Below, piece by piece: positions 1-8,008 of a stretch of 28,288 bases of DNA. A program made the translations under genes and the position numbers. Source of the stretch: a virus. Position 1 is the first letter of the stretch. Each line of letters begins with the position of its first letter. The notes beneath the pieces are model-generated. The model did not search any database and was not told the DNA's origin. It worked only from the letters and a program-made list of their open reading frames with translations. Location of the stretch: positions 1-28,288 of IMG/VR virus record IMGVR_UViG_3300037258_001179. The stretch is one strand, 5' to 3'.

Positions 1-432
1 ATGCCGCTCAGCGAACGGCTGATCCGCGCGCAAACGTCCGCGCCCGAATGCGGTTCGCGTATTCTCGCCGCCATGGCCTCCGGAGCGAGCATCGACGAGA
101 TCGCCGACCAGGAGTGCCTGTCTCCAAAGCAGGTTGAAAGATTGCCGCGCGAGGAATTGGGGCGTCGATGGGTCGCGCCGACGCGGGAATATGCGGGCCT
201 CCAAATCGTTCGTCTCGGGAAGATGAGCGCCGAACCGCGTCTCGAGGCCGAGAAAGGCGACCTACGATCGAGCGATCGTGTCCTCGAGATATTCGATCGC
301 GCGGATCGCCATCACGTCTTTTCAAAAATATTTCCCTCGCCGCCGGAACTCGACGAAAACATCCGCGAGAAGCCGCGGGTCACGCTCGAGCGCCTCGCCC
401 GGATGTCGTCGACCAATCCGAGCTATTCGTGA
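1..432 (+). CDS. Probable phage terminase small subunit
   Basis: The 143-residue product has a short helix-turn-helix-like segment near residues 25-50 (GASIDEIADQECLSPKQVER), followed by a charged helical region and a second charged stretch to the C-terminus. Small terminase subunits bind the packaging start site with such a motif and recruit the large subunit. The assignment rests on the HTH-like segment and on the position directly before the large subunit: the stop codon overlaps the GTG start of that gene (GTGA at 429-432). The ATG is the first base of the window, so the true start could lie further upstream. Sequence conservation alone would not identify it; it could also be an unrelated HTH protein. 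Confidence 0.6.
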   Translation: MPLSERLIRAQTSAPECGSRILAAMASGASIDEIADQECLSPKQVERLPREELGRRWVAPTREYAGLQIVRLGKMSAEPRLEAEKGDLRSSDRVLEIFDRADRHHVFSKIFPSPPELDENIREKPRVTLERLARMSSTNPSYS

Positions 433-1835
433 CCGACGCGAAAGCGCGCGGCGCCGAGCCGAAGAATCAGCGGGTAGGATCGACTAAACCTCCCGTGCAC
501 TCGGCGCTTCAGGAGTTTCGCCGTCTGTTCGCGCTCAACCCTACCGAGCGCGCCCGACTTTTCGCTGCAATGACCGAGAAGGAATGCCAGGAGTTCTACT
601 ACGATTGGTCGCTGTGGGGTCGCCCCGAACAGAAGCCGCCGCGGGGCGATTGGCTTTATTGGTTGATTCTGGCCGGTCGCGGCGCCGGCAAGACCCGCGC
701 CGGCGCCGAGGCGGTGCGCGAATGGGTCAAGACCTTCGAGATCGTCAATCTGATCGGGTCGACCCATGACGACGTCCGCGACATCATGGTGCTCGGCGAA
801 TCCGGCTTGATGTCGATCTGCCCGAACGAGGAGCGGCCACGTTACGGGCGCGCCTCGGCGCGACTTTCCTGGCCCAACGGCGCGGTGTCACAATTGTTCT
901 CGGCGGAAGAACCGGACCGGCTGCGTGGCAAGCAGCACATGAAGCTGTGGCTCGACGAACTCGCGGCGTGGCGCAACCCCGACGCGTTCGAACAGGCGCT
1001 GCTCGGCCTCCGCCTCGGCGACAAGCCGCAGGCGGTGATCACGACGACGCCGCGTCCGACCAAGCTGATCAAACAACTCGTCGCCGACAAGCACGCGATG
1101 GTCACCCGCGGCTCGACGTTCGACAACTCGCACCACCTCGCCGAGGCGTTCCTGAAGCGCATCACCCAGCGCTACGAGGGTCGCGCGATCGGACGGCAGG
1201 AATTGTTCGCGGAAATCGTCGAGGAAGCCCCCGGCGCGCTGTGGACCCGCGCTCTGATCGAACGCCAGCGGCTACGCGCGGACACCGCCACGAACTATAA
1301 CGAAATCGTGATCGGCGTCGATCCGCCCGCCAAGTCCGGCGCGAGAGCCGACGAATGCGGGATTCTCGTCGTCGGCAAGACCGAACGGGCGGTGATCCAC
1401 GTGATCGCGGACCTCACCAGCCAGGGCGACACGCCGGGCCAGTGGTCGGCGCGCGTCGTCGCGGCGTATCGACGCTTCAAAGCCAACCGGATCGTCGCCG
1501 AGATCAACAACGGCGGCGAGATGGTCGTCGAAGTGCTGCGACAGAGCGACCCCAACCTGCCGGTGCGCAAGGTCACCGCGACTCGCGGCAAGTTTTTGCG
1601 CGCCGAACCGATCGCCGCCGCTTACGAACGCGGCGCCGTATTCCACCTCGGCGATTTCCCGAAGCTCGAGGATCAGCTCTGCACGCTGACGCCGGATTTC
1701 GATCCGCGCGCATCAGGGTTCTCGCCCGATCGCGCCGACGCGCTGGTCTGGGCGATCGCCGATCTGATCGCAATCGAGCCCGCGGGAGCGCAAGCGCTGC
1801 TCGACTTCTATCGCGAGGAGATGAAGACGGTTTGA
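429..1835 (+). CDS. Phage terminase large subunit (GTA/COG5323-like)
   Basis: This is the ATP-driven DNA packaging motor and nuclease, 468 residues from the GTG at 429. The ATPase domain shows Walker A GRGAGKT (residues 83-89), Walker B LWLDE (173-177) with catalytic Glu177, and the TTTPRP coupling motif (205-210). The C-terminal RNase H-like nuclease shows its acidic residues in GVDPP (Asp298), VAEINN (Glu358) and DRADAL (Asp437). The frame is open upstream to 168, but that part overlaps the small subunit, so I chose the GTG that overlaps its stop. An internal ATG at 570 would remove the conserved helical leader. The gene ends 3 bases from the end of a convergent minus-strand gene. Family and function are secure; the exact start is less so. 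Confidence 0.95.
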   Translation: MTDAKARGAEPKNQRVGSTKPPVHSALQEFRRLFALNPTERARLFAAMTEKECQEFYYDWSLWGRPEQKPPRGDWLYWLILAGRGAGKTRAGAEAVREWVKTFEIVNLIGSTHDDVRDIMVLGESGLMSICPNEERPRYGRASARLSWPNGAVSQLFSAEEPDRLRGKQHMKLWLDELAAWRNPDAFEQALLGLRLGDKPQAVITTTPRPTKLIKQLVADKHAMVTRGSTFDNSHHLAEAFLKRITQRYEGRAIGRQELFAEIVEEAPGALWTRALIERQRLRADTATNYNEIVIGVDPPAKSGARADECGILVVGKTERAVIHVIADLTSQGDTPGQWSARVVAAYRRFKANRIVAEINNGGEMVVEVLRQSDPNLPVRKVTATRGKFLRAEPIAAAYERGAVFHLGDFPKLEDQLCTLTPDFDPRASGFSPDRADALVWAIADLIAIEPAGAQALLDFYREEMKTV

Positions 1836-1838
1836 ATC

Positions 1839-2177
1839 TCAGCGCCGAGGTTCGAATTCAGGGGCGACCACTTCGTGCAGAGCGTCGCCCAGCTTGCGAT
1901 GGAACGCCTCGGCGGTGAATTGCGCGTTGACCATCTCGGTCCTGTCGTTCTTCGGCGCCGGGCATTGGGCGTCCGAAGCCGCGACGCCCCGCCCCTTGAG
2001 ATAGGCCTTCAGATCGACCTCGAGCCGCGCCCGGTCGCGGGCGGCGGGAAAGACATCGGTGATCCAGATATCCTTTCCGCGGGCCGCCTCGGCGACACAG
2101 AAGGTCCAACCGCCCGCGCTCGCGGGTCCGCCGAGCAGGGGTAGAATCAAGAGAATTCGCGGGGCGAACGCGCGCAT
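1839..2177 (-). CDS. Small exported protein of unknown function (possible moron)
   Basis: This is the only convincing minus-strand gene in the window. The 112-residue product starts with a Sec-type signal peptide (Arg near the start, hydrophobic stretch LLILPLLGG, cleavage likely after PASA near residue 21). The mature domain is small, with two cysteines (27 and 72) that could form a disulfide. I chose the ATG at 2177 because it gives the signal peptide and has GGAG about 9 bases upstream; a longer in-frame start at 2234 would place unrelated residues before the signal. It lies convergent to the terminase gene, in the interval where a portal gene is usually found. Opposite orientation, independent expression and export are moron-like traits. 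I do not recognise a function. Confidence 0.6.
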   Translation of the reverse strand: MRAFAPRILLILPLLGGPASAGGWTFCVAEAARGKDIWITDVFPAARDRARLEVDLKAYLKGRGVAASDAQCPAPKNDRTEMVNAQFTAEAFHRKLGDALHEVVAPEFEPRR

Positions 2178-2234
2178 CGGGGCGACTCCGGGTCGGACCC
2201 GCCATAGCCGCCGGCGCAGCGCCGGGCAAGCCAA

Positions 2235-2265
2235 AGCGGCGTCCGGGTTTCGTCCGGACGCCGCT
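2235..2265. terminator. Perfect 12-bp hairpin, possible terminator
   Basis: AGCGGCGTCCGG at 2235-2246 and its exact complement at 2254-2265 enclose a 7-base loop. On the minus strand the stem is followed by a weak T-containing stretch, so it could end a leftward transcript, or it may be a structured repeat lying 58 bases upstream of the leftward exported-protein gene. There is no clear U-tract on the plus strand. The structure is certain; the function is inferred. Confidence 0.45.
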
Positions 2266-2544
2266 ACGGGGCTTGAAAACGCGAAAATCGTTTCGTGCTG
2301 AAAAGCAATCGGTCGGAGATGAAAATTTCGTCGGCTGAGGAAGCAATTACGCGCGCCCCGGTCGACGCCGAGACTCCTACGCCGACCCGCTCCCCCGCCG
2401 CGGTGGCGAAAGTCACGTCGCGGTGGCGATTTTCGAATGGCCAGAACAAAACATGAACTTTTGCTTGCGCTGTTACGCCGTTCGTGGCATAGTCATCTAC
2501 ATTGGAGATGGTGCGGCCGGCGGCCACGCGCCCGCTCGGCCCCG

Positions 2545-2683
2545 TGAAGTTCCCCTCCCTGCGTCCGTGGGGAGAGGTGAGGGGTGGGGCGGTCGCGGGA
2601 AACGCGCCGACCTCCAGTCTCGCGGCGACCCCACCCCCGGCCCCTCCCCGTAAGAACGGGGAGGGGCGGCGACCGCCGCCCCG
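2545..2683. repeat. Palindromic intergenic repeat cluster (REP-like)
   Basis: Three nested structures are visible. A long imperfect palindrome has arms at 2569-2598 and 2621-2649. A perfect hairpin follows (CCCCTCCCCG 2641-2650, loop of six, CGGGGAGGGG 2657-2666). A second perfect hairpin uses part of the same sequence (GGGGCGGC 2663-2670, GCCGCCCC 2675-2682), so the two cannot form together. The composition resembles mobile intergenic palindromes common in alphaproteobacterial chromosomes, which are uncommon inside phage structural operons. Confidence 0.7.
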
Positions 2684-2776
2684 AAATTTGCTCTCGCGCT
2701 CGAAACTATTCGTCCCGCCGGACGCCGCGCTCGCGCGGCGGCGCGCGCGTCCTCACATCACGGAGCCTTCCCAGCG

Positions 2777-3718
2777 ATGTCGATGCTCGATCTCTTCTTA
2801 CCGCTCGCCAAGGTCGATCTCGACCAACGAGTCGTCCATGGCGTCGCGACCGCCGAGGCGCCCGACCGGTCGGGCGAAATTTGCGACTATGCCAGCACCA
2901 AACCGTTTTTCGAGGCGTGGTCGGCGGAGGCGGAGAGCGCCAGTGGCGGCAAGTCGCTCGGCGCGGTGCGCGCGATGCATGGTCGGGTCGCGGCTGGCAA
3001 GCTGACCGACATCGCGTTCGACGACGAAGGCAAGCGCATTCTCATCGCCGCGAAGATCGTCGATGACGACGAGTGGGTGAAAGTGACCGAGGGCGTCTAC
3101 ACCGGCTTCAGTCAGGGCGGCCGTTATGTCAAACGCTGGCCCGACGCGGACACCGGGCTGACGCGCTACACCGCGGAGCCGACCGAGATCTCGCTGGTCG
3201 ACCTGCCCTGCCTGCCCGACGCGACCTTCGAAGTCGTCAAGGACGGCGTGATCGAGAAACGCGCGTTCGCGCCGAGGCCGACGCCGACGGAAAATCGGCG
3301 GCTCGTGGCGGAACCCGCGCCCGAACAACGTAACCAGGCGCGCGTCGAGGCCGTTCCACCTTCCGCCGCGCTCGGTTCCGCCTCCCCTTCCCAAGCGCTC
3401 GCAAGGGCGGTTGCCGCCCTCTCCCGCGCCGCCGACAGATTGGAAAAAGCGATCGACGAAAATTCCGCCCTACGAAAATCCGTCGCCGACATTTCGCCCA
3501 CGATCGAATCGCTGGCCAACCGCCTCCGAATCCTGGAGTCGCGGCCGGCGCCCGCGAGGGCGGCGCTGCGCGGCGTGAGCAAGAGCGAGGATCGCGTCGA
3601 TCCGCCAGCGACCGACTCGCAGGCCGCGATCTCTCATCTCGCGAGCCTTCCGCCGCAAGAACGCGCGCTCGCGCTGACCAAGATCAGCCTCGCCAACCCG
3701 CTGCCGCCGCGGTTCTGA
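2777..3718 (+). CDS. Prohead protease with C-terminal scaffold-like region (XkdF-like)
   Basis: The product cuts scaffold and capsid proteins during head maturation. The first 165 residues resemble the phage prohead protease of the PBSX XkdF / herpes assemblin type. They carry a candidate catalytic His68 in AMHGRV, a candidate nucleophile Ser112 in GFSQGG, and a later EPTEISLVD strand. After residue 165 comes a low-complexity linker, then a helical, probably coiled-coil stretch (about 210-265, with LARAVAALSRAADRLEKAI), which would act as the internal scaffold. The 313-residue length fits a protease-scaffold fusion. GGAG lies about 11 bases before the ATG at 2777; a second in-frame ATG is at 2783. 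It precedes the capsid gene as usual, with a fibre-like gene in between. Confidence 0.8.
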   Translation: MSMLDLFLPLAKVDLDQRVVHGVATAEAPDRSGEICDYASTKPFFEAWSAEAESASGGKSLGAVRAMHGRVAAGKLTDIAFDDEGKRILIAAKIVDDDEWVKVTEGVYTGFSQGGRYVKRWPDADTGLTRYTAEPTEISLVDLPCLPDATFEVVKDGVIEKRAFAPRPTPTENRRLVAEPAPEQRNQARVEAVPPSAALGSASPSQALARAVAALSRAADRLEKAIDENSALRKSVADISPTIESLANRLRILESRPAPARAALRGVSKSEDRVDPPATDSQAAISHLASLPPQERALALTKISLANPLPPRF

Positions 3719-3767
3719 CGTCGGTTCACCCGGCTCGCTCCGCGCCTCCAATCAAGGACCTCTCGAC

Positions 3768-4916
3768 ATGGGCCTGAACTACCTCGCGCCATCCCCGTAT
3801 GCCGCCTTCGTCACCCGCAAGGGCACGTTCCAGGCCGATGTGAATGGGCTGATCGCCAATGTCGGGCCGGGGGCGCAAGCGCTCGATCTCATCGCGGACG
3901 GCTGCGTGCCATTGGCGTTCAACCCGTTCGCCAATTTCCGCAACCTGATCGACGGCGGCGACTTTTCGATCAATCCGTTTCAGCGCAACGTTCCGGGCCT
4001 CGCCTCCGGCGGCGTCATCGCGAACGCGATCGCGGCGACGCCGACCTATTTCGCCGACCGTTTCTTCGCCGCCGGCGGAGCTTCGTCGGCGATCCTGATG
4101 GCGGCGGTCGCCGAGGCGAGCCTCGTCGGCTTCAACCAGAGCCTCAAGGTGTCGCGTCAACCCGGCAACGCCAACACGGCCTCGATCTTTCTCGGACAGG
4201 TGACGGAAACGTTCGACGCGCTGCGCTGCCAGGGCCAGACGGTCACGCTCTCGTTCTGGGCGCGCACTGGCGCGACCTATTCCGGCGGGCCGCTCACGGT
4301 TCAGATCGCCTATGGCTCGGGCGTCAACCAGAGCGCGGCGAGCGCGCTCGCCTCGACCTGGACCGGCCAGGCGAGCGTGCTGATCGCGACACAGTCGCTG
4401 ACCTCCGGCATGACGCGCTATCAGTTCACCGGCGTTGTTCCGACCAGCGCCACGCAGCTCGCGGTGTTGCTGTCGTTCACGCCGAGCGGAACCGCGGGCG
4501 CGGACGATTCGATCGTCGTCAACGGCGTCCAACTCGAGATCGGCGCCAGCGCCTCGCCGTTCGAGCGGCTCGACGCCCAGGTCGTGCTCGAACTCTGCCA
4601 ACGCTACGCCTGGGTGCAGGCGGAGCCGGCGGCCGGCGTCGTGGTCGGCGTCGGCGCCAACACGGGCGCCTCCTCGCAGCTATTTTATATCGCGACCCCC
4701 GTTCCGCTACTGAAAGGCCCGACGGTCACCGTCTCCGCGGGCGCCTTCAAGACCAACCAAGCCGGCGTCGCCACGGCGACCACGATCACGCCGGGCGCAA
4801 CCCACACTCCGAATGCGATCTCGATCAACGGCAGTTCCTCGGGAACGGCCGGACAGGCGACGATGCTGCAGGGCGGCGGCGGATCGGGGTGGATTCTGGC
4901 GAGCGCGGATTTCTGA
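3768..4916 (+). CDS. Fibre-like virion protein in the head cluster (possible head fibre/decoration)
   Basis: The 382-residue protein has a short N-terminal module (about 1-50, ending near ALDLIADGCVPL) of a kind often seen on phage head-associated proteins. A jelly-roll, carbohydrate-binding-like domain follows (about 59-275). It begins with NLIDGGDFSINPFQR and ends with VQLEIGASASPFER, which together are hallmarks of phage fibre domains. The last 100 residues are Gly/Ala/Thr-rich strands. AAGGA lies 9 bases before the ATG. Its place between protease and capsid genes suggests a capsid-surface fibre or decoration protein rather than a tail fibre. I infer that it binds sugars outside the capsid; the exact role is open. 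Confidence 0.6.
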   Translation: MGLNYLAPSPYAAFVTRKGTFQADVNGLIANVGPGAQALDLIADGCVPLAFNPFANFRNLIDGGDFSINPFQRNVPGLASGGVIANAIAATPTYFADRFFAAGGASSAILMAAVAEASLVGFNQSLKVSRQPGNANTASIFLGQVTETFDALRCQGQTVTLSFWARTGATYSGGPLTVQIAYGSGVNQSAASALASTWTGQASVLIATQSLTSGMTRYQFTGVVPTSATQLAVLLSFTPSGTAGADDSIVVNGVQLEIGASASPFERLDAQVVLELCQRYAWVQAEPAAGVVVGVGANTGASSQLFYIATPVPLLKGPTVTVSAGAFKTNQAGVATATTITPGATHTPNAISINGSSSGTAGQATMLQGGGGSGWILASADF

Positions 4917-4987
4917 GACGATTCGGGCGAGCCCGTCCGCTGTCCCTCGGGAATACGCCGGCCAACCAGGACTTGTGGCAAGACTTC

Positions 4988-5064
4988 CGTCATTGCAAGC
5001 AAAGCGAAGCGATCCAACGGATTGGCGGACGACGGTGGACTCCTTCGATTCGCTTGCAATGACG
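4988..5064. repeat. REP-like inverted repeat upstream of the capsid gene
   Basis: CGTCATTGCAAGC at 4988-5000 and its exact complement GCTTGCAATGACG at 5052-5064 frame an internal AAGCGAAGCGATCC segment. It matches in type the GTCATTGCGAGCGAAGCGAAGC repeats scattered through Rhizobiales chromosomes (from memory, not searched). A diverged relative lies at 11095-11173, upstream of the tail tube gene. Confidence 0.75.
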
Positions 5065-5123
5065 GCGCCGGGCCTGTGAGAGCATGCCCAACCAAATCTC
5101 CCTCACCCGATAGGACCCACACC

Positions 5124-6611
5124 ATGAGCATCACCCAGACCACGCAAGAAACCCTAGGCCTGATGAAGGAGTCGCTCGCCAAGAACATCAGCATCTCCAC
5201 CGGCCTGACCAACTACGATCTCCAGGCGCCGGCGAAGAATCTCTATCCGATCATCACTCCGCTGCGCAACTCGCTGCCGCGGGTACAGCGGCTCAATCCT
5301 GGCGACGCCGCGCGCTGGCGCACGATCGGCTCGATCACCGGTTCCGGCTTCGACGCGATCGGCTGGGTGCCCGAGGGCCAGCGCTCCGCGAGCATGTCCT
5401 ATGTCGCGACGCCCCAGGTCGCTCCCTACGTCACGCTCGGCGAGGAAGACACGGTGACCTTCGAAGCCGAGGCCGCCGCTCAAGGTTTCGAGGACATCAA
5501 CTCCACCGCGACCCTGCGCCTCTTGCAGAAGACCATGCGCAAGGAAGAGACCGCGCTGCTCGGCGGCAACACGTCGGTCGCGCTCGGCACGCCCTCGACC
5601 CCGACGCTGAGCGCGTCGGGCTCTGGCGCCACCTTGCCCGCGGCGACGTATTCGGTCATCGTCGTCGCGCTGACTTTCGAGGGCTATCGCAACTCCTCGC
5701 TGGCCAGCGGCGTCGCGACATCGAAAACCATCACCGGCAACGACGGCAATACCTATCCGATCAACGGTGGCTCCTCCAACCGCAGCGCCAACGCGACCCA
5801 GGCGGTGACGCTCGGCCAGTCGCTCAACGCCACCGTCGCGATCGTGAACGGCGCCGTCTCCTACGCCTGGTTCGTCGGCGCGGCGGGCTCGGAGACCTTG
5901 CAGGCGATTTCCTCGATCAACAGCGCGACATTCTCGGCGCCGCTGCTCTCGGGCCAACAGCTCGCGAGTTCGATCACTGCCGACAATTCAAGAAATCCGA
6001 CGCTCGCCTTTGACGGCCTGCTCACCGTCGGCTTCAATCCGGCCAACGGCGCCTATGTGCAGTCGTTTGCGTCGGGCGTCGCGGGAACCGGCACGTTCCT
6101 GACCTCCTCGGGCCGGGGCTCGGTCGTCGAGATCGACAACATGCTGACGCAGATGTGGAACCTCTATCGGCTGTCGCCGACGGTGCTCTACGTCAACGCG
6201 CAAGAGCAGAAGAACATCACCAACAAGTGCCTGACGAACGCCTCCGGCCCGCTGCTGCGCTACAACGTGACGGCGGACGGCGACAATGGCGGCCCCTACG
6301 GCGTCTCGGCGTCGGGCGTGGTTCGCTGGTACTACAACCCGTTCAGCGTCGACGGCGGCTTCGACATTCCGGTCAAGGTCCATCCCGATCTGCCGCCGGG
6401 CACGATCCTCGCCTACTGCGAGCGCCTGCCGGTCTGGTACCAGTCCAACCAAGTCCCGAATGTCGCCGAGGTGCTGACCCGGCGGGACTATTACCGCGTC
6501 GATTGGCCGCTGCGCACCCGTCGCCGTGAATATGGCGTCTATGCCGAGGAAGTGCTTGCGGTCTACGCGCCGTTCGGCATCGGCATTCTCACCAATATCG
6601 GGAACGGATGA
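5124..6611 (+). CDS. Major capsid protein (HK97 fold) with an inserted domain
   Basis: The 495-residue product forms the capsid shell. The N-terminal arm and E-loop region (about 1-150, with GWVPEGQRSASMSY) and the C-terminal part (about 290-495, with the P-domain-like NMLTQMWNLYRLSPTVLYVN) look like HK97-type capsid proteins of this phage group. Between them, residues about 155-285 are a Thr/Ser/Ala-rich beta-type insert (ATYSVIVVALTFEGYRN and following) resembling an Ig or fibronectin-like domain. I chose the ATG at 5124; an in-frame ATG at 5022 would begin inside the REP-like repeat. The ribosome-binding site is weak (TAGGA about 8 bases upstream). No delta domain is evident, which fits the separate scaffold in the protease gene. 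Confidence 0.85.
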   Translation: MSITQTTQETLGLMKESLAKNISISTGLTNYDLQAPAKNLYPIITPLRNSLPRVQRLNPGDAARWRTIGSITGSGFDAIGWVPEGQRSASMSYVATPQVAPYVTLGEEDTVTFEAEAAAQGFEDINSTATLRLLQKTMRKEETALLGGNTSVALGTPSTPTLSASGSGATLPAATYSVIVVALTFEGYRNSSLASGVATSKTITGNDGNTYPINGGSSNRSANATQAVTLGQSLNATVAIVNGAVSYAWFVGAAGSETLQAISSINSATFSAPLLSGQQLASSITADNSRNPTLAFDGLLTVGFNPANGAYVQSFASGVAGTGTFLTSSGRGSVVEIDNMLTQMWNLYRLSPTVLYVNAQEQKNITNKCLTNASGPLLRYNVTADGDNGGPYGVSASGVVRWYYNPFSVDGGFDIPVKVHPDLPPGTILAYCERLPVWYQSNQVPNVAEVLTRRDYYRVDWPLRTRRREYGVYAEEVLAVYAPFGIGILTNIGNG

Positions 6612-6698
6612 CGCGGGACGGAGACTGGCGAACGGACGCGGCCGGGCCGCCTCCGCGTTTTGCGCCGCCGCGATTGGTTGCTCCCCGAGGGTTGTCCG

Positions 6699-7520
6699 AT
6701 GTCCCCGTATGACCTGACCACGCTCCCCGCTCTGAAGGCCTGGCTCGGGTTGCCGAGCCCGGCGTCGCCCAGCGACGCGACGCTCTCGGCGTTGATCATC
6801 GCCTGCAGTCGCGCGATTCTCTCTGCTCTCAGCCGGCCCGGCCTGTTGCCGCAAACCTATGTCGAGACCCTCGACGCGGAAAGTCAGCGGGTGATTCTGC
6901 GGCATTGGCCGGTGTCGCGGGTGCTGTCGGTCACGCTGAACGGCTTGCCTGTTCCGCCCGCGGCGCCCGCAAGCGCTTCTCCGGAATTCGGCTATGTCCT
7001 GCAACCCTCAGAGGCCGCGCCGCCCGGCAAGCCGCAGGCCCTCGACGTGCACGGATTTCGCGTGCGCCGACGGCGACAAAATCTCGTCGCCGCCTACAGC
7101 GCCGGCTATTCGGTCCAGGGGGAGGCAGCCGCCGTCCCCGGCGCGGCGCCTTGGACGCTGTCCACTTTGGCGCCCTATGGACCTTGGGCCTCGGACCTCG
7201 GCGTGAGCTACGCCTCGACCGGCGCCGCCCTGACCGCGGTCGGCTCGGCGCCCACGATCGGGCAATATGTCGTCAGCGCCGGCGTCTATCAGTTCAGCGC
7301 GGGCGACGCCGCCGAAAGCGTGTCGATCTCCTACGGCTATGTCCCGCAGGACATCGGGCAGGCCGCGCTGGAATTCGCGGCCGAGCGTTTTCGCGCCGCG
7401 GAGCGGATCGGGCTGCGCTCGAAATCGATCGGCGGACAGGAGACAATCGGCTACGACTCCTCGGCGATCTCGGCGCCCGTGATGGCGCTGCTGCAGCCCT
7501 ATCGCCGAGTCGCGGTCTGA
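6699..7520 (+). CDS. Head-tail connector (gp6 / phiE125 gp8-like)
   Basis: The 273-residue adaptor is thought to sit on the portal and join head to tail. The first 80 residues (LKAWLGLPSPASPSDATLSALI, then helical ILSALSRPGLLPQTYVETLDA) match phage gp6-like connectors. The C-terminal helix after residue 215 (DIGQAALEFAAERFRAAERIG) is also typical. Between them, residues 171-214 hold a small beta module (GQYVVSAGVYQFSAGDA) that recurs in the tail tube and tip proteins of this window. The ATG at 6699 has GAGGG 7 bases upstream. The stop overlaps the next start by one base (TGATG), suggesting coupling. Confidence 0.8.
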   Translation: MSPYDLTTLPALKAWLGLPSPASPSDATLSALIIACSRAILSALSRPGLLPQTYVETLDAESQRVILRHWPVSRVLSVTLNGLPVPPAAPASASPEFGYVLQPSEAAPPGKPQALDVHGFRVRRRRQNLVAAYSAGYSVQGEAAAVPGAAPWTLSTLAPYGPWASDLGVSYASTGAALTAVGSAPTIGQYVVSAGVYQFSAGDAAESVSISYGYVPQDIGQAALEFAAERFRAAERIGLRSKSIGGQETIGYDSSAISAPVMALLQPYRRVAV

Positions 7521-8008
7521 TGTTGAGGATCGCGATCGAGGGCGCCGATGCGCTCGACGTCCGCCTCGCCGCCTATTCCGGCGCTTTTCGCGACGCGCTC
7601 GCCGCGAAGGCGGAAGCGCTGGCGAACGCGCTCGCTGACAAGGTGAAGTCCGAAAAGCTCGACGGCGAGGTCTTGAACGCACGGTCCGGCGCGTTGAAGA
7701 ACTCGGTCGCGGCGGAGGTCTCCGGCGACGGCGCGGATTTCGTCGCGACCGTCGGCTCGTTCGGCGACGTCAAATATGCCGCGATCCAGGAATATGGCGG
7801 GCGCACGGCGGCGCATGAAATTCTCCCCGACAAGGGAAACGTCCTGGCCTTTCTGGTCGGCGGTTCATTGCACTTCGCGCGTCGGGTTCAGCACCCCGGC
7901 TCGACGATTCCCGAGCGCTCCTATTTGCGCTCCAGCCTCGACGAAATGCGCGACGAAATCGTCGCCGCGCTCGCCACGGCGGCCGACGAGTCCTGGGAGG
8001 CGTCATGA
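7520..8008 (+). CDS. Tail-completion protein, HK97 gp10 family
   Basis: The 162-residue protein resembles HK97 gp10 / lambda gpZ-like tail-completion proteins, which join the finished tail to the head connector. The N-terminal helix region ends with LNARSGALKNSVAAEV. A central strand region has VGSFGDVKYAAIQEYGG, and a conserved IPERSYLRSSLDEM segment precedes the C-terminal helix. Such motifs (ARSGxLxxS, YAxxxEYGG, PERSYLR) are typical of the family. It lies between connector and tail terminator genes, with a one-base overlap upstream and an ATGA overlap downstream. Confidence 0.8.
   Translation: MLRIAIEGADALDVRLAAYSGAFRDALAAKAEALANALADKVKSEKLDGEVLNARSGALKNSVAAEVSGDGADFVATVGSFGDVKYAAIQEYGGRTAAHEILPDKGNVLAFLVGGSLHFARRVQHPGSTIPERSYLRSSLDEMRDEIVAALATAADESWEAS

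Larger units (their letters stand above)
2178..2776. other. Non-coding interval with palindromes
   Basis: About 600 bases without a convincing gene. It contains a perfect 12-bp hairpin (2235-2265) and a large palindromic repeat cluster (2545-2683). The stretch 2430-2520 is visibly richer in A and T than its surroundings and might hold the promoter of the head genes, but I see no strong -35/-10 pair. Short open frames on both strands here show no domain or good start signal. Confidence 0.6.

Noticed and set aside
168-428. Upstream extension of the terminase large subunit
   Set aside because: It overlaps the small subunit in another frame and is Arg/Ser-rich shadow translation; the GTG at 429 overlaps the small-subunit stop and gives a natural start.
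2465-2493. Possible promoter (TTGCGC, 17 bases, CATAGT) before the head genes
   Set aside because: Matches the alphaproteobacterial consensus poorly and lies almost 300 bases before the gene; not strong enough to report.
2264-2527. Minus-strand open frame of 87 codons in the palindromic interval
   Set aside because: No recognisable domain or good ribosome-binding site, and its end lies in a hairpin. It may be chance; left out as a gene.
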